Source: Rhabdophis nuchalis
Taxonomy: Eukaryota; Chordata; Lepidosauria; Squamata; Natricidae
Direction: 5' to 3'
Assembly: GCA_039707465.1 (NCBI GenBank)
Contig: CM077651.1
Coordinates: 20,891,019 to 20,955,018 of the forward strand
DNA: 64,000 bases
The notes under the pieces were generated by a model. It did no database searches. It was not told the DNA's origin and saw only the letters and a list, made by a program, of their open reading frames with translations. A program made the position numbers and the translations under genes. Position 1 is the first letter of the stretch, and each line of letters opens with the position of its first letter. Below are positions 1 to 10,813 of this stretch, piece after piece.

Positions 1-335
1 CCGTGGGTCGCAGGTTGGATCCATCTGCTCTAAGGCTTTCTTGGGACTCTATTCTCCTTGTGCAATAGATTCTTTTTCTAAGAGCAGATGCCTGTATCCT
101 TGCTATAGCTACTTCACATGGGGTAACATCTACTTCAACGGGTAAGGTGATTAGTACCTGCTCTTGATGGTAATCGGTATCTTCCTGCCTTATGGAAACT
201 CAAACATTGGCAGACAAAGCAGTTGCCAGGGTCCCAAGTAACACGCCCCAAAAAAAGAAAACTCTGAGTCTTGAAGTTCCTCAAAATTCCATTTTATTAG
301 AGATGTCATATTGGCACATATTGACAGGGATGCAG
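1..335 (-). other. Possible retroelement remnant with an open frame running off the left edge
   Basis: Read on the minus strand, about 65 codons are open from near position 200 to the window edge, including a stretch reading QEQVLITLPVEVDVTP. I do not recognise the protein. On the same strand an AATAAA signal lies near 292-297. An LTR or ERV edge is possible but unproven, and the frame could be chance. Confidence 0.2.
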
Positions 336-623
336 TGGCGGTTCAAATCTCTAGTGCTGCATAACAGAGTGAGTTCCCATTACTTGTCTCAGTTTCTGCC
401 AACCTAGCAGCTCGAAATCATGTAAAAATGCAAGTAGAAAAATAGGAACCATCTTTGGTGGGAAGGTAGCAGCATTCTGTGTGCCTTCGCCATTTAGTCA
501 TGTCAGCCACATGACCACAGAGACGTCTTCGGACAACACTGGCTCTTTGGCTTTGAAACAGAGATGAGTACTGCTCCCTAGAACAACTAGCTCATATGTG
601 TGAACCTTTACCTTTACCTTTTT
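336..623 (+). mobile_element. Sauria SINE, 5'-truncated
   Basis: The copy starts around a degenerate Pol III B box (GGTTCAAATCT, about 350-360). It continues through the family's conserved body (CAGCCACATGACCA, GACGTCTTCGGACA, TTTGAAACAGAGATGAG) and ends in the tail ACAACTAGCTCATATGTG followed by repeats of CCTTTA. The tRNA-like A-box head is missing. The same body is recognisable at four other places in the window. Confidence 0.85.
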
Positions 624-845
624 ATTGGCATATCTGGGAAAACCCGAATCTGAAATCTTCCAGATTTTCCCCACCCAAATTAAAGTCCAAGCCCCTGCCC
701 AGCACCCACATATCCATCACATCCTCCAATCAAGCACTGTCCAACTGGAGATGCCTCCCAGTCATACCCCTTCAGGAGCAGGGCAAGATGTCCTTGACTC
801 TCTGAGAAAGGAGCGTTATTATGACTATATATCTCCCATACTCCA
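624..845 (-). repeat. LTR-like repeat, same family as 27846-28095
   Basis: On the minus strand this segment contains GGTGGGGAAAA, then TTTCAGATTCGGGTTTTCCC, then AATAAA. The same order occurs on the plus strand near 27950-28030. AATAAA next to the shared end suggests an LTR R region, but no partner LTR or target duplication was found. It abuts the tail of the SINE at 336-623. Confidence 0.4.
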
Positions 846-1866
846 TATAATTCCCTCTGCCATCTTCCCATAGCATTGAAAGTGGCAGGCCGGAAGGCTC
901 AATGCAAAAGATGGCTTCCAGGCCTGGCAGCAGTACTTTTCATACTGTGATTTGAATAATTGCAGAAATGTTGCTTATTTTCATTTCTATGGAGTGCTCT
1001 GTTCCCTAATACGCTGTTGACATTTAACTGCTTCTGAGAGTTTCTTGTTGTGCAATGATGCTGTCAATAAATCTCTCTCTTCCCCCCCCCCCACCCCACA
1101 TGAGTCTCACATAAATCAAGAGCAGAAGTGTCCCATGCTTGGCATCTGAGCCTGTTCCAAACGGCATTGATTAGACATCAATGTTCTTGTCGCTCTTGTT
1201 TATGTTGTGGACCACGCTTTATCTTAGCATCCTGCAATTCACCAGGGTAATCAAAACAAACAAATGAAACATTAACAATATTGTCTTTGCATGGCATACT
1301 GATGTATCTTCTTGCAAGCTGTCTCACAACAGTAGATAGAATTTTAATGTGAAGAGAAGCTGAAAACATTTTTTAAAATATTAATTATTTCTTTGATGCT
1401 TTATCTTCCCTGTGCACATACATATCCGATTCCTGCTCAGGAAACTCCCCAGGCAAAAGATAAGTGATTGAGAGTGGTCTCTTGTTTGGTTGCTCATCAC
1501 CCAAATCCATTGAGACCTCTGTTCTTCAATGCAACTTATCGTCTTTAGTGTATTAAAAAAAACAACCCAAGCCATATTAAAAACCGCCTTTATTATAATA
1601 ATGGTGAAAAGAGTAATGAAAACACACTTGATGCCAATGAACCATTTCTCCTATCATTACCTCTATCAATTGTTTGTGTGATGCTACATCTTAAGATACT
1701 ACAATATCCATGCCCTGACTTCCCACCAATGAACCCACCACCAATTAGAATGTATGATAATAGGATTAGAAGGAGCATTGAAGATCTTCTGATTCCAACC
1801 CAATGCTTAAGCAGAAAGTTCCTATACTTTATCTCTCTATTTTCATCTGTCTCTCTCTCTGTCATC
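846..1866. other. Unassigned sequence
   Basis: No recognised repeat or gene. An AATAAA at about 1066 is followed by a pyrimidine tract and a C10-type run at 1081-1106. Frames of 60-100 codons here show no recognisable domain. Confidence 0.5.
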
Positions 1867-1867
1867 T

Positions 1868-1904
<37 letters not shown>
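1867..1904. repeat. (AATC)n microsatellite
   Basis: About nine perfect AATC units follow a CT-rich stretch. Confidence 0.95.
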
Positions 1905-1984
1905 GGTAATTGTTACCAAAGTTGCCTGTAGGAGAGGTGGGTGGCTTCTAAATTATATGCCTATTCTTAGCAAAATAGAATGAG

Positions 1985-2490
1985 TGGTCTAGACAGTACC
2001 ACCATCAGTTGGATTTACAATTGACTGACCAACTGCACTCAGCATGTAGTCCTCAATAGAATTGCACCTACATGAAAGGAAGCATGCAGTGGGGTACCTC
2101 AAGGTTCTGGCTTGGTCCTAGTGCTCTTCAACATCTTCATAAATGACCTAGATGTGGGGATTGAAGAGGCACTCATCAACTTTGTAGATGAGACAAAATG
2201 GGGGTGAGGATTGCTAACATTTTAAAGATAGACTCAAGATTCAGACAGATCTTGATAGACTTAAGCATTGTGTGCTATCCAACAAGATGCATTTCAATGG
2301 TCAGAAAAGTAAGATTCTGCACTTAGGCAGGAAAAAAACAAGTGTGCAACTATTGAATAGACAGGACCTGGATCAAAAGTAGTGAGAGGGATCTAGGTGT
2401 CCTGGTGGACACCACTTAAGTATGAGACTGCAGTATGCTGTAGCTACCAAAAAAAAAGCCAATGAAATCCTGGACTGCATCAACAGATGG
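1985..2490 (+). mobile_element. CR1 LINE fragment, RT region
   Basis: Translation with frameshifts gives the CR1 RT order: a GVPQGS-like box (about 2092), LFNIFINDLD, then FVDETK where the FADDTK catalytic box belongs (about 2180), then the region before the CR1 AAKKAN motif. The second catalytic aspartate is replaced by glutamate and stops interrupt the frame, so the copy is dead. Both 5' and 3' ends are missing. The same segment is better preserved at 15448-16315. Confidence 0.75.
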
Positions 2491-2495
2491 ATAAC

Positions 2496-3719
2496 ACCAA
2501 GACCACAATGTGATAGTATTTTTATACAATGCACAGGTGATACTACACTTTCTATGATAATTAAGCTATTTTTCTGAAGTAGATTCTTGTGCAGCCAAAA
2601 ACAACTCCATCCACACCTGAGGTCTATAACAGAAAAAGGAAAAAGTCCTATGATTTCAAAAATATCCATAATGTTTAGAATTATTTAAAATATGCAATCT
2701 GCAAAACGCCTTTGGCAGGAAAAGTCCATATAACACCAATAGTAACTGGGGCCTTTAGAATTACACCCAAGAGATTCCCAAAATATTTATTCCACCAGAC
2801 TTGATACTACTTTAGTTGGAATTTCCTAGTTGACTGTGGTTACACTATGATTCCTAGACTCTTGGTTAAAACCCTTGCCATTGGCAAATGCCCATTCTAA
2901 AATCCTTGATATTGATAAAAAAAATATATAGTATAACATCCTGGGGAAAATATGGGCTGGCTGGCTGAAACTTTGGGGGAGGGAAAGCTTTTTACTCTGC
3001 CACATTTGTTACTAATTCTACTTTTTGAATGTAATATTCTACATAAGCACTTTGTAGGCATGCCCTTATAGTTGAATGAGTGCTTTTCAATTCTCAGTCT
3101 TTATCTCAGACTGGTTCAAATGCATGCCAGGATGTTCTCTGGCTCTTTTTACCTATCCCTGAAAGCATCCCTTGCTACAAAACAGCCTATCCTTTAAATA
3201 CAGCAGCTTCATTTGTGATATCTGCATATTGTACAACCCAGTAATGCTAGCTTCTTGATCAGGATGCCTGAAACTTAATTACATCTCACAGAGTCTTTCA
3301 TTATCAGTGGAGAGCATGAAGTCCTATTTCTATTCCTTTTCCATGTTCAAAAAAAAAAGTGCTGAGATAAACCCCGTGGACAGCTAATGTGCTTCCAGAG
3401 CAGAGTGACAATGGCACCAAGGGACTGCTAAGTACAATTTTGGGATAATCTGCCACAGCTGGCTCTTGATAGCTCTGTAAGACTTCATGCATAACGGTTG
3501 AACATGAAACTATGAAAAGCACTGCCTTTGAATGCATCTGCTCACTAGAGGTTTATGATGTCCATTGTCAAAATCATTGTCTTTGGTCTTATCAATCAAA
3601 ATATATACCCTCTTGGTAAGTTAATAATAATCAGACATGTTTGTTAAATGTTTGAACACTTCACATCTCAATTATTCTTATTAATACTCCGGAGATCATT
3701 TTATGAATTTCACAGTTAT
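2496..3719. other. Unassigned AT-rich sequence
   Basis: Nothing recognised on either strand. Homology to CR1 appears to stop abruptly just before this stretch. Confidence 0.5.
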
Positions 3720-3730
3720 TTTAGCAATTT

Positions 3731-4086
3731 AAAGGCAAAGGTAAAAGGTTCTCTTCGCACATATGTGCTAGTTGTTCCCAATTCTAGGAGGCAACGCTCA
3801 TCTCTGTTTCAAAACTGAAGAGCCAGCACTGTCCGAAGACGTATCCATGGTCATGTGGCCAGTATGACTAAATGCCGAAGACACACAGAACAGTTACCTT
3901 CCCACCAAAGTGGTCCCTATTTTTCTACTTGCATTTTTTAAGTGCTTTCAAACTGTTGTTTGGCAGTAGCTGGGACAATTAACAGGAGCTCATTCTGTTA
4001 TGCAGTGTGAGGGATTCGAACCATCAAACTGCCGACCTTTCTGATCAACAAGCTCAACATCTTAGCCACTCAACCACCACATCCCA
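3731..4086 (-). mobile_element. Sauria SINE, near full length
   Basis: The plus strand reads from the tail (AAAGGTAAAAGG, CACATATGTGCTAGTTGTT) through the body to the tRNA-like head. The B box is GGATTCGAACC (about 4010) and the A-box region is TTAGCCACTCAACCACC at the right end. An imperfect 10-bp direct repeat, TTTAGCAATT/TTTAGCAGTT, flanks it (3720 and 4087), as expected of LINE-driven insertion. Confidence 0.9.
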
Positions 4087-4127
4087 TTTAGCAGTTAGCT
4101 GTTCTATAAATCCTTCTGTACTGATAT

Positions 4128-4352
4128 TTGGGGTAAGTGTGTTGGGTCAGTGGTTAAAACACTGGGCTTGTAGGCTGGAAAGCCGACAGTTCTGGTTTCA
4201 GACCTGAGCTCCATGCAACAGGATGAGCTGTCTTGGCCTCACTCCTGCCAATCTACCACTTGGAAAGCATGCAAATGCAAGTAGATAAATAGATAGGTAC
4301 GACTGGTGAGAAGCACTCTCTGATGTCATTCTGGTCCTATGACCATTGCTGG
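4128..4352 (+). mobile_element. tRNA-derived SINE, second type
   Basis: The head reads TGGGTCAGTGGTTAAAACAC (A-box-like) with GGTTTCAGACC (B-box-like) about 40 bp later. The body contains TGCAAATGCAAGTAGATAAA and a diverged ATGTCATTCTGGTCCTATG segment. It resembles a Sauria-type SINE but differs from the other copies around the B box, so it may be an older subfamily. Confidence 0.55.
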
Positions 4353-4559
4353 GCTCAATGTAATATAGTAGGCAATGGCTACATCGTATAGTAGGCAATG
4401 GCTACTGGAGTACAGTCTGCAGGGACTCCTTTATCTTTTTCACATGGAACTTAGAGTGCCAGTCCGATATAGTCATTAATGGCACCAGGTTAGAAAGAGA
4501 GATTGGGAGTTCTGGTCCCAAAGCCAGATACATGACTTTGGGCCAGTCACTTTCAAGCT

Positions 4560-4790
4560 CTTGTGGCCCATCAGTGACTAGCAGAGCTGGCAGCAGAGTC
4601 AGACAGTGAGGAGGTTGGGGAGGAACATGATCCCATCCTGGGGGCTGAGGAAAGCTCAGACGAGGGCTCTGTGTTGGAGACAGAGAGGGAGTTAGACAGC
4701 AGTGAGACAGAGGAACACCTGGAGTTTGTTCCAAATGTGCGCATACGCAGAACTGCCAGAAGACAAGAACAGCTAAGAAAGCAGGATTGT
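4560..4790 (+). mobile_element. LTR fragment, family of 10080-10647
   Basis: It begins near TTGTGGCCCATCAGTG and shares GCAGAGCTGGCAGCAGA, GACAGTGAGGAGGTTGGGG and CAGCTAAGAAAGCAGG with the solo LTR at 10080. It lacks the promoter, poly(A) and 3' end of that copy. Confidence 0.65.
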
Positions 4791-5010
4791 CATCACAGTC
4801 ATTAAGTGAATCATGTGGTTATAAGTCCAAATCCACCATATCCAATGGTCAGGTTTTTTGCCCAAAAACAGCAAAAAGTTCACAAAATGTGATCGTATGA
4901 TCCTGGGATGCTGCAATTGGTCATGAATGTGAGCCAATCACCAACCGTCTGAAATTTGATCATGTGACCACAGGATGATACAGCAATCATAACTTGGCAC
5001 AAGCTGACAC
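4791..5010. repeat. Interspersed repeat of the 'tacgacc' type, diverged
   Basis: It shares TTAAGTGAATC, CATGTGACC and repeated 'gatcatgtgac'-like motifs with 29930-30172. No intact ends were found. Confidence 0.4.
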
Positions 5011-5244
5011 GAGGGGGACTGTGACTGGTGTTGAGCTGTCTGTGAAGGATGTGGAATTGCAAAAAGCAGCCAGTTGCAGGCAGTTCGGAGAAAATGCTCG
5101 GGGCGCTTTAGCCACATGGTTCTGCAGACACGCTTGCATCTTCTTGGGCAAAGAGAAGGTCACACGACCATGTCAGGCCAGTGTCTCACAGTAGAGAGAA
5201 GGTTGCGTGACCGGGTCAGCAGGGAGCTGCAGAAGAGGGGTCAA

Positions 5245-5288
5245 AGAGCCACATGCAGCTCTGGAGCCACAGGTTGCCAACACCTGGA
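5245..5288 (-). mobile_element. hAT-type terminal fragment, family of 61087-61413
   Basis: The segment AAAGAGCCACATGCAGCTCT followed by GCCAACACCTG is the inverted counterpart of the left end at 61087. Only one end is present. The neighbourhood 5011-5617 is otherwise unassigned. Confidence 0.5.
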
Positions 5289-5619
5289 CTATACTTTATG
5301 CCTCAAACACTAATAAACACAGGAATTGCAAACTTCCATTTTGTTTCATCCTGTAGTTTCATCTAGCTATCATCAGCCATTACTTTTATGTTTAAATATT
5401 AAACAGTAGTTTAATGTTGTATGTACCATTAAACATGCTAATGATTTAAAACTCATAACAAACTATTAAGAACTGATCACAGTGATATTTCATCAGAGAA
5501 AGAAGAGCCTGAATGAACTGGGAACTTGCCATCATAGGAATACATTTCATTACAAAATATTTTATATATAATATAAAATTATTATCTTACAAGTTAATAA
5601 TTATCAGTCTTAAACAACT

Positions 5620-6049
5620 GAAGTTTGCGAGACCGCCTTCTGCCCCATACATCCCTTCGGCCGATCCGCTCCCACAGAGAGGGCCTTCTCAGGGTGCTGT
5701 CGGCCGGGCAATGCCGTCTGGCGACACCCAGGGGAAGAGCCTTCTCTGTGGCGGGCCCTACCCTTTGGAACGACCTACCCCCTGAATTGCGCACCATCAC
5801 CGACCTCCGCCTCTTCCGCCAGTGTCTAAAGACACATCTTTTCCAGCAAGCCGGCCTAGCCTAACCTCCCATGGGGACTATTTTAGAGAGTTTTAAATTG
5901 GGAATTTTAAAATTGGTTTTAGCATAGGATTAGATTAATTTAATATGATTTTAAATTATGTATTTATTGTTTATATGTTTTTTAAATTCCTGTGCGCCGC
6001 CCTGGGTCCTCTGTGGAGAAGGGCGGGATATAAATATAAATTTAAAAAA
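5620..6049 (+). mobile_element. L2-clade LINE, 3' end
   Basis: It covers the last ~80 codons of the RT-bearing ORF plus the 3' UTR, which contains CTGTGCGCCGCCCTGGGTCC and GGGCGGGATATAAAT before an A/T tail. The same 3' UTR signature ends the L2 copies at 6530, 13560, 23490 and 57425. Confidence 0.9.
5625..5864 (+). pseudogene. L2 ORF C-terminal fragment
   Basis: This 79-codon frame holds the family's C terminus: LRPIRSHREGLL, LATPRGRAFSVAGPTLWNDL and LKTHLFQQAGLA, then stop. Catalytic RT boxes are absent because the copy is 5'-truncated. Only this piece of the ~400-codon frame seen at 23484 remains. Confidence 0.85.
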
Positions 6050-6139
6050 AAGTTTAACTGTAGTAGTCTCTTAAGTGGTAAAAGATGTCTGAAAGATTCT
6101 GAGGGCAAATTTTCCCATTTCCACATACATGTGTGAGAT

Positions 6140-6433
6140 CAGTGGTGAAATTCAAATTTTTTTTATTACTGGTTCTGTGGGCATGGCATGGTGGGTGTGG
6201 CATGGTGGGCTTGGCAGGGGAAGGATACTGCAAAATCTCCATTTCCACCCCACTCCAGGGGAAGAGTACTGCAAAATCCCCATTCCCTACTCACTCCTCA
6301 GGGAAGGATATTGCAAAATCCCCATTTCCACCCCACTCTGGGGCCAGCCAGAGTTAGTGTTTTCCAGTTCTCTGACAAAATTTCTACTACTGGTTCTCCA
6401 GAACCTGTCAGAACCTGCTGAATTTCACCCCTA
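6140..6433. mobile_element. hAT-type short element (CAGTGGTGRRATTC family)
   Basis: The left terminus CAGTGGTGAAATTCA pairs with GAATTTCACCCC at the right end. The 8-bp repeat TGTGAGAT flanks it exactly (6132-6139 and 6434-6441). The interior has repeated GGGCATGGCATGGTGGG-type units and ACTGGTTCTCCAGAACCTG, and carries no transposase. Confidence 0.85.
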
Positions 6434-6529
6434 TGTGAGATGCTCTTCTCTCAATACTGTACCAATAATCATTTGAAGTGAATACTAATCTATAAAAAGT
6501 TGAACAGTCAGTTTTAAAACAATATTTTT

Positions 6530-7190
6530 TTTTATTTTTTTTATTTTATTTTATTAAATTTATACCCCGCCCTTCTCCTAAAAAAGGACCCAGGGCGGCG
6601 CACAGGCATCATTTAAAAACACATACAGTACAAAAATCCAAAATATTAAAAACTAATTAAATAATTCCCTGTGCTAAAATACTAACGCTCTAAAATTTAA
6701 AATTATCCCTATAAAATCAGAAACGGGGTTATGCTAGGCCAGCTTGTTGAATAAGTAGGTTTTAAGACGTTGGCGGAAAAGGCGGAGGTCCACGATGGTG
6801 CATAGATCAGGGGGAAGGTCATTCCAGAGGGCAGGGCCCGCCACAGAGAAGGCTCTTCCCCTGGGCATCGCCAACCGGCATTGCCCGGCCGACGGTACCC
6901 TGAGAAGGCCCTCTCTCTGGGAGCGGATCGGTCAAAGGGATGTATGGGGCAAGAGGCGGTCGCGAATATAGCTAGGCCCCGAGTCATGGAGCGCTTTGAA
7001 GATGGTCGTCAGCACCTTGAAGCGCACCCGAAAGGCCACAGGTAGCCAGTGCAGCTCGCGCAGGAGAGGTGTTATGTGGGCCTGCCTTGCGGCACCCATA
7101 ATTACCTGCGCAGCCGCATTCTGGACTAGCTGTAACCTTCGAGTGCACCTCAAGGGGAGCCCCATATAGAGAGCGTTACAGTGCCAATAT
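6530..7190 (-). mobile_element. L2-clade LINE, 5'-truncated
   Basis: The plus strand starts with the tail and 3' UTR in reverse (TATACCCCGCCCTTCTCC, CCCAGGGCGGCGCACAGG). It then runs into the C-terminal coding region to about 7165. Confidence 0.9.
6709..7165 (-). pseudogene. L2 ORF C-terminal fragment, frameshifted
   Basis: Minus-strand frames carry MGLPLRCTRRLQLVQNAAAQ, LLRELHWLPVAFRVRFKVLT and RDRLLPHTSL (6932-7165). The rest of the C terminus continues in a shifted frame to about 6720. The break is near the RDRLLPHTSL segment. No catalytic RT motif is retained. Confidence 0.8.
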
Positions 7191-7202
7191 TACAACGTAA
7201 CC

Positions 7203-7280
7203 CAGTGTTTCTCAACCTTAGCAACTCTTAAGACTTCAACCTTCTTCAAAGCCAGAATTGCTGAGGTTGAAAAGCAGTAA
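7203..7280. mobile_element. hAT-type terminal fragment (CAGTGTTTCTCAACC family)
   Basis: It starts with CAGTGTTTCTCAACCTTAGC and resembles one arm of the palindromic elements at 15017 and 34795. The opposite arm is degraded. Confidence 0.45.
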
Positions 7281-7753
7281 CTCAAAACATGATATAAGAC
7301 AATGGCTTGCTTTTCACAACATGCTGAATCTCAAGTAACCCAGCTCCATTTTAATTTAATCTAACATGTATAAACTCAGCTGATATTTTTATTTCTCTTA
7401 GAGCTAAATTTATCTGGATTACTTTATTGTCTCCTACCTTCAGTGTATTAAAATGGTGCATAAAAATTTAAAATAACAAAATAAATTAAAAACAAAGACA
7501 GAGAAGCTGGAATTCTACCCATCAAAGCAATCCTGTCAGGTAAAAGCAAGCCTAAGGACTTCCTTTTGTGCACAAAACTATTTCAGCTTCAAAGTCTTTA
7601 GTGAGAATTCTCCACAGATTCCCTTCATGTGCTACAGAGCCTCTGGGCGCGGAAAATCATAGTTTATAAAAATCTGGAGTTTGCAGAGAATGAGGTAGCT
7701 TCCAATTTGTCTTTGAACTTCCACAAATTTAGGTTCGTTTTCTACCAGTAGAT

Positions 7754-8021
7754 CAGTGGTGGTATTCACATTTTTTTACTACCAGTTCTGTGGGTGTGGC
7801 TTGGTGGGTGTGGCATGACTTGGTGGGCATGGCTTAGTGGGCATGGCAGGGGAAGGATGCTGTAAAATCTCCATTCTCTTCCGATAGGCTGGGACTCGAG
7901 AGGCAGAGAATAGATGGGGGCGCGGCCAGTCAGAGGTGTTATTTACTGGTTCTCTGAACTACTCAAAATTTCTGCTACTGGTTCTCCAGAGCTGGTCAGA
8001 ACCTCCTGAATACCACCTGTG
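7754..8021. mobile_element. hAT-type short element (CAGTGGTGG family)
   Basis: The termini are CAGTGGTGGTATTCA and GAATACCACCTGTG. The flanking octamers CAGTAGAT and CTATAGAT match at 6 of 8 bases and both have TA at positions 4-5. The interior resembles 6140-6433, including CTACTGGTTCTCCAGA. Confidence 0.8.
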
Positions 8022-8214
8022 CTATAGATACACAGCACCGGTCAGACTGCTTTCTTCCATTTGGTGTTGAATGTTTTGAGACAAGTTGGAAATATACCGT
8101 TGAATACTAAGTACTTGGTCAGCATAAGTTGTTAAGATTTGGCAAATATGTGAGGTAACCGAAGTAGGATTAGAGGCCTGCCTGTATCTGATTGAAGCAT
8201 CTTTCCATGTTACA

Positions 8215-8427
8215 GGGGTCCTGCTGGCAATGAGAGATATTAACTTGTTGAATGCTCAAGAGTTTCTCTGTGTTTATCAGTTCTCTGTTGCTGCCGAAGC
8301 CGAATGCTTCACGCACAAGCCCATTCAATGCAAGATCACCCTATATCCTGATGGCAAACTCCATATTTTTCAAACCAAACTGATGAAAACCAGGATTTCC
8401 AGAAAATTATGCATGAGGTGCAGCTAA
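8215..8427 (+). other. Unrecognised open frame, about 70 codons
   Basis: The frame is open from a pyrimidine-poor ..TTACAG junction (8209-8214) to a stop at 8425-8427. It contains FLCVYQFSVAAEAECF and CKITLYPDGKLHIFQ. The sequence looks less repetitive than its neighbours and the TTACAG could be a splice acceptor, but no 5' partner or donor is evident. It may be a pseudogene, an exon relic or chance. Confidence 0.2.
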
Positions 8428-8744
8428 GCACATTAACCAAGAAAGTGCAATACTGACAAGAAGAAGACTACTCCATGTTGAACTCATTCTTCTGCAGAAA
8501 AAGTTTTGTTTGAGGCCCACTTTCTCCACCCTTTTCTTTGAAAACGACGTGCTTATGAATCAAACTCTTCTCCGTTGGGTGTATTTATAGAGACAATAAT
8601 CAGGAACTTCCTGTGGACGGTGAAAAGAGGGAGGGGCATTTTTTTACCTGAAAGGACTGCTTTGACAGATAGAATTCCAGCTTCTCTGTCTTTGTTTTTA
8701 ATTTTTAATTTATTTTAAAATTTGATACACCATTTTTATACACC

Positions 8745-9560
8745 ACTAGCCGTTCCCGGCCACGCGTTGCTGTGGCCCAGTCTGGTTAAATGGCCAACCA
8801 ATCTGTGTGTAGATTTACACCTGCACACACAAACACATACACACAACCACCATATAACTCCCAACCTACATACCTACTGTATTTCTTCCTCTCTCCCTCT
8901 ACCTACCTACCTACTAACCTACTGTATTTCTCCCTCTACCTACCTACCTACCTACTGCATTTCTCCCTCCCTCTCTCTATCCCTATAACTGCCTACCTAC
9001 CTACCTACTGTATTTCTCCTTGAATCTTATGGACAGAGTATTTTACAGAGCCTTACATACCTGACTAGCCATTCCCAGCCACACATTGCTGTGGCCCAGT
9101 CTGGTTAAATGGCCAACCAATCTGTGTGTAGATCTACAACTGCACACACAAACATGTACACACAACCATTGTATAACCCCCAACCTACCTACCTACTGTA
9201 TTTCTCCACCTACCTACCTAACTACTGCATTTAGCCCTCCCTCTCTCTATCCCTATAGCTGCCTACCTACCTACCTACTGTATTTCTCCTTGAATCTTAT
9301 GGACAGAGTATTTTATGTCATAAAGGATGACATAATACCTGTGGCCCACTGCTCTCTCTGTATCCATCTACCTACCTTTTTTACATTTCCGTTGTGTGTA
9401 CCTGGCACAGGTGTGACATCTACACAATCTATATATATATATATCATTGGTGCCATACTTGAAAGGAACGTTGTGTGAAAATTTGGAAGCGATCGGTGCA
9501 GTACTTTCGGAGATTAGAGGTTTTGAACAAACTCTTGTTACATTTTTATTTATATAGATA
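8745..9560 (+). repeat. Two tandem copies of a minisatellite-bearing interspersed repeat
   Basis: Copies begin at about 8745 and 9063 with CTAGCCRTTCCCRGCCAC, TTGCTGTGGCCCAGTCTGG and a CACACA tract. Each then carries (CTAC)n runs with TGTATTTCTCC spacers. The second ends in TTTGAACAAACTCTTGTTAC and TTATTTATATAGATA. The family is unclassified here; related 3' sequence lies at 60431-60680. Confidence 0.65.
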
Positions 9561-9571
9561 AGGAACTAGCT

Positions 9572-9625
9572 CAGTGGTGGGATTCAAATTTTTTTACTAC
9601 TGGTTCTGTGGGCATGGCTTTGTGG
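9572..9625. mobile_element. hAT-type terminal fragment (CAGTGGTGGGATTC family)
   Basis: It starts CAGTGGTGGGATTCAAATTT and is followed by the family's TACTACTGGTTCTGTGGGCA. The preceding octamer AACTAGCT has TA at positions 4-5. The right end was not found. Confidence 0.6.
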
Positions 9626-10073
9626 GCATGGAGGGAACTCAAATTCAAATCCTGCTACAGAAAACACCAAATAACTGATATAAGCGCGATGCTGCATACC
9701 CTCTGATTGGTGGAAAAACAAAAGCTATTCACAACCGGAATGTTTCATTTCTAAAAATAGGGGTGTTCCAAACATTCCTCGGCTAACTAATGTATTTCTG
9801 CATCATTTGCCCCAGTGGTCAGTCAGTTTCTAGGTGCAGAACATTAGTTCAAGTAAAATTGAATTACAACTGTCTCAAGCCTCTTGGTTTCCTTCAAATT
9901 CCCCCTTGAAGCAGGCCCTAAATTAACATGTATGTTTATATGTATATTTGCAAAATTATCTTCATCCCTTGACATCAGAATAGGATACTCGGTTTATCTA
10001 TCTTACCTATCATTCAATGTTTTACTTCTAGCTGGAATCAAAGTTAATATCTGCTCATAATTGATCCATAACA
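9626..10073. other. Unassigned sequence
   Basis: No gene or recognised repeat. It probably includes the degraded interior of the preceding hAT fragment. Confidence 0.4.
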
Positions 10074-10079
10074 TGCTCC

Positions 10080-10647
10080 TGTTGTGGCCCGCCAGTGGTC
10101 AGTGGAGCTGGCAGCAGATTTGGATAGTGAGGAGGTTGGGGAGGAACATGGGCCAGTCCTGGAGTCTGGGGAAGGTTCTGATGAGGGCTCTGTGTCAGAG
10201 GCAGAGATGGAGCCAGGGCCATCTGATAGTTATCAGTTGCCTTCGGAGTCAAACATAAGTGAGGCAGAAGAACAACTGGAGCCTGTTCCCAGTGTGTGCA
10301 TGTGCAGAGTTGCCAGACAAAGGGAACAGCTAATGAACAAGGGTCAACTTGGGAGTAAAGCCACAGGTGGATGGTCCTTCCCATAGGGAATAAAAGAGGA
10401 GCGAAAGGGGAGGGGTGTTTGCAGGAGACAATTAGTTCATTCCTGCATTTCTTACCAAGTATTGTGGTGTCTGAAAGATATCGGCTTGGCCATTCTCCAA
10501 GCCTGATAAAGGGCAGTAATTGTGAACTATCTTGAAAGACTGTGGGCCAGGACTTTGCTGCTGAGGAATTCACTGTAAATTAAATAAAAGGGGTTTATTG
10601 GGATGAGAACTCAGCTTTGTGCTGCTGGGGAAGCCTAGGTAAGAACA
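10080..10647 (+). mobile_element. Solo LTR, TG...CA
   Basis: It begins TGTTGTGGCCCGCCAGTGG and ends AAGAACA. Flanking pentamers are GCTCC and ACTCC (4/5 match). Internally there is a TATA-like GGGAATAAAAGAGG (about 10386) and AAATTAAATAAAAGG as a poly(A) signal (about 10577), giving U3-R-U5 order on the plus strand. No gag/pol/env follows, so this is a recombined solo LTR. The family recurs at 4560, 30357 and 60278. Confidence 0.75.
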
Positions 10648-10813
10648 ACTCCCTCCCATCTTTACTTTCTTTTAACCAAATCCTTTTTAGAATGTCATTC
10701 CTTATAGGTCAGATTTTTCTTCTTTTTCTCCTTATGAAACTCTATAATGCACTATGATCATAAATACATGATAATTACCTAACTGGATTGTCTCCTTCAT
10801 TTATAGATGCACG

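Larger units (their letters stand above)
7449..8735. repeat. Region bounded by ~90-bp inverted repeats
   Basis: The left arm (about 7449-7547) includes AAAACAAAGACAGAGAAGCT, GGAATTCTACC, CAAAGCAATCCTGTCAGG. Its inverted copy lies at about 8650-8735. The ~1.1 kb between them holds a hAT insertion (7754-8021) and an unassigned frame (8215-8427). It could be one element with long terminal inverted repeats or two opposed copies of one repeat. Confidence 0.6.

Noticed and set aside
10055..10573. 172-codon minus-strand frame
   Set aside because: It is antisense to a solo LTR and resembles no protein.
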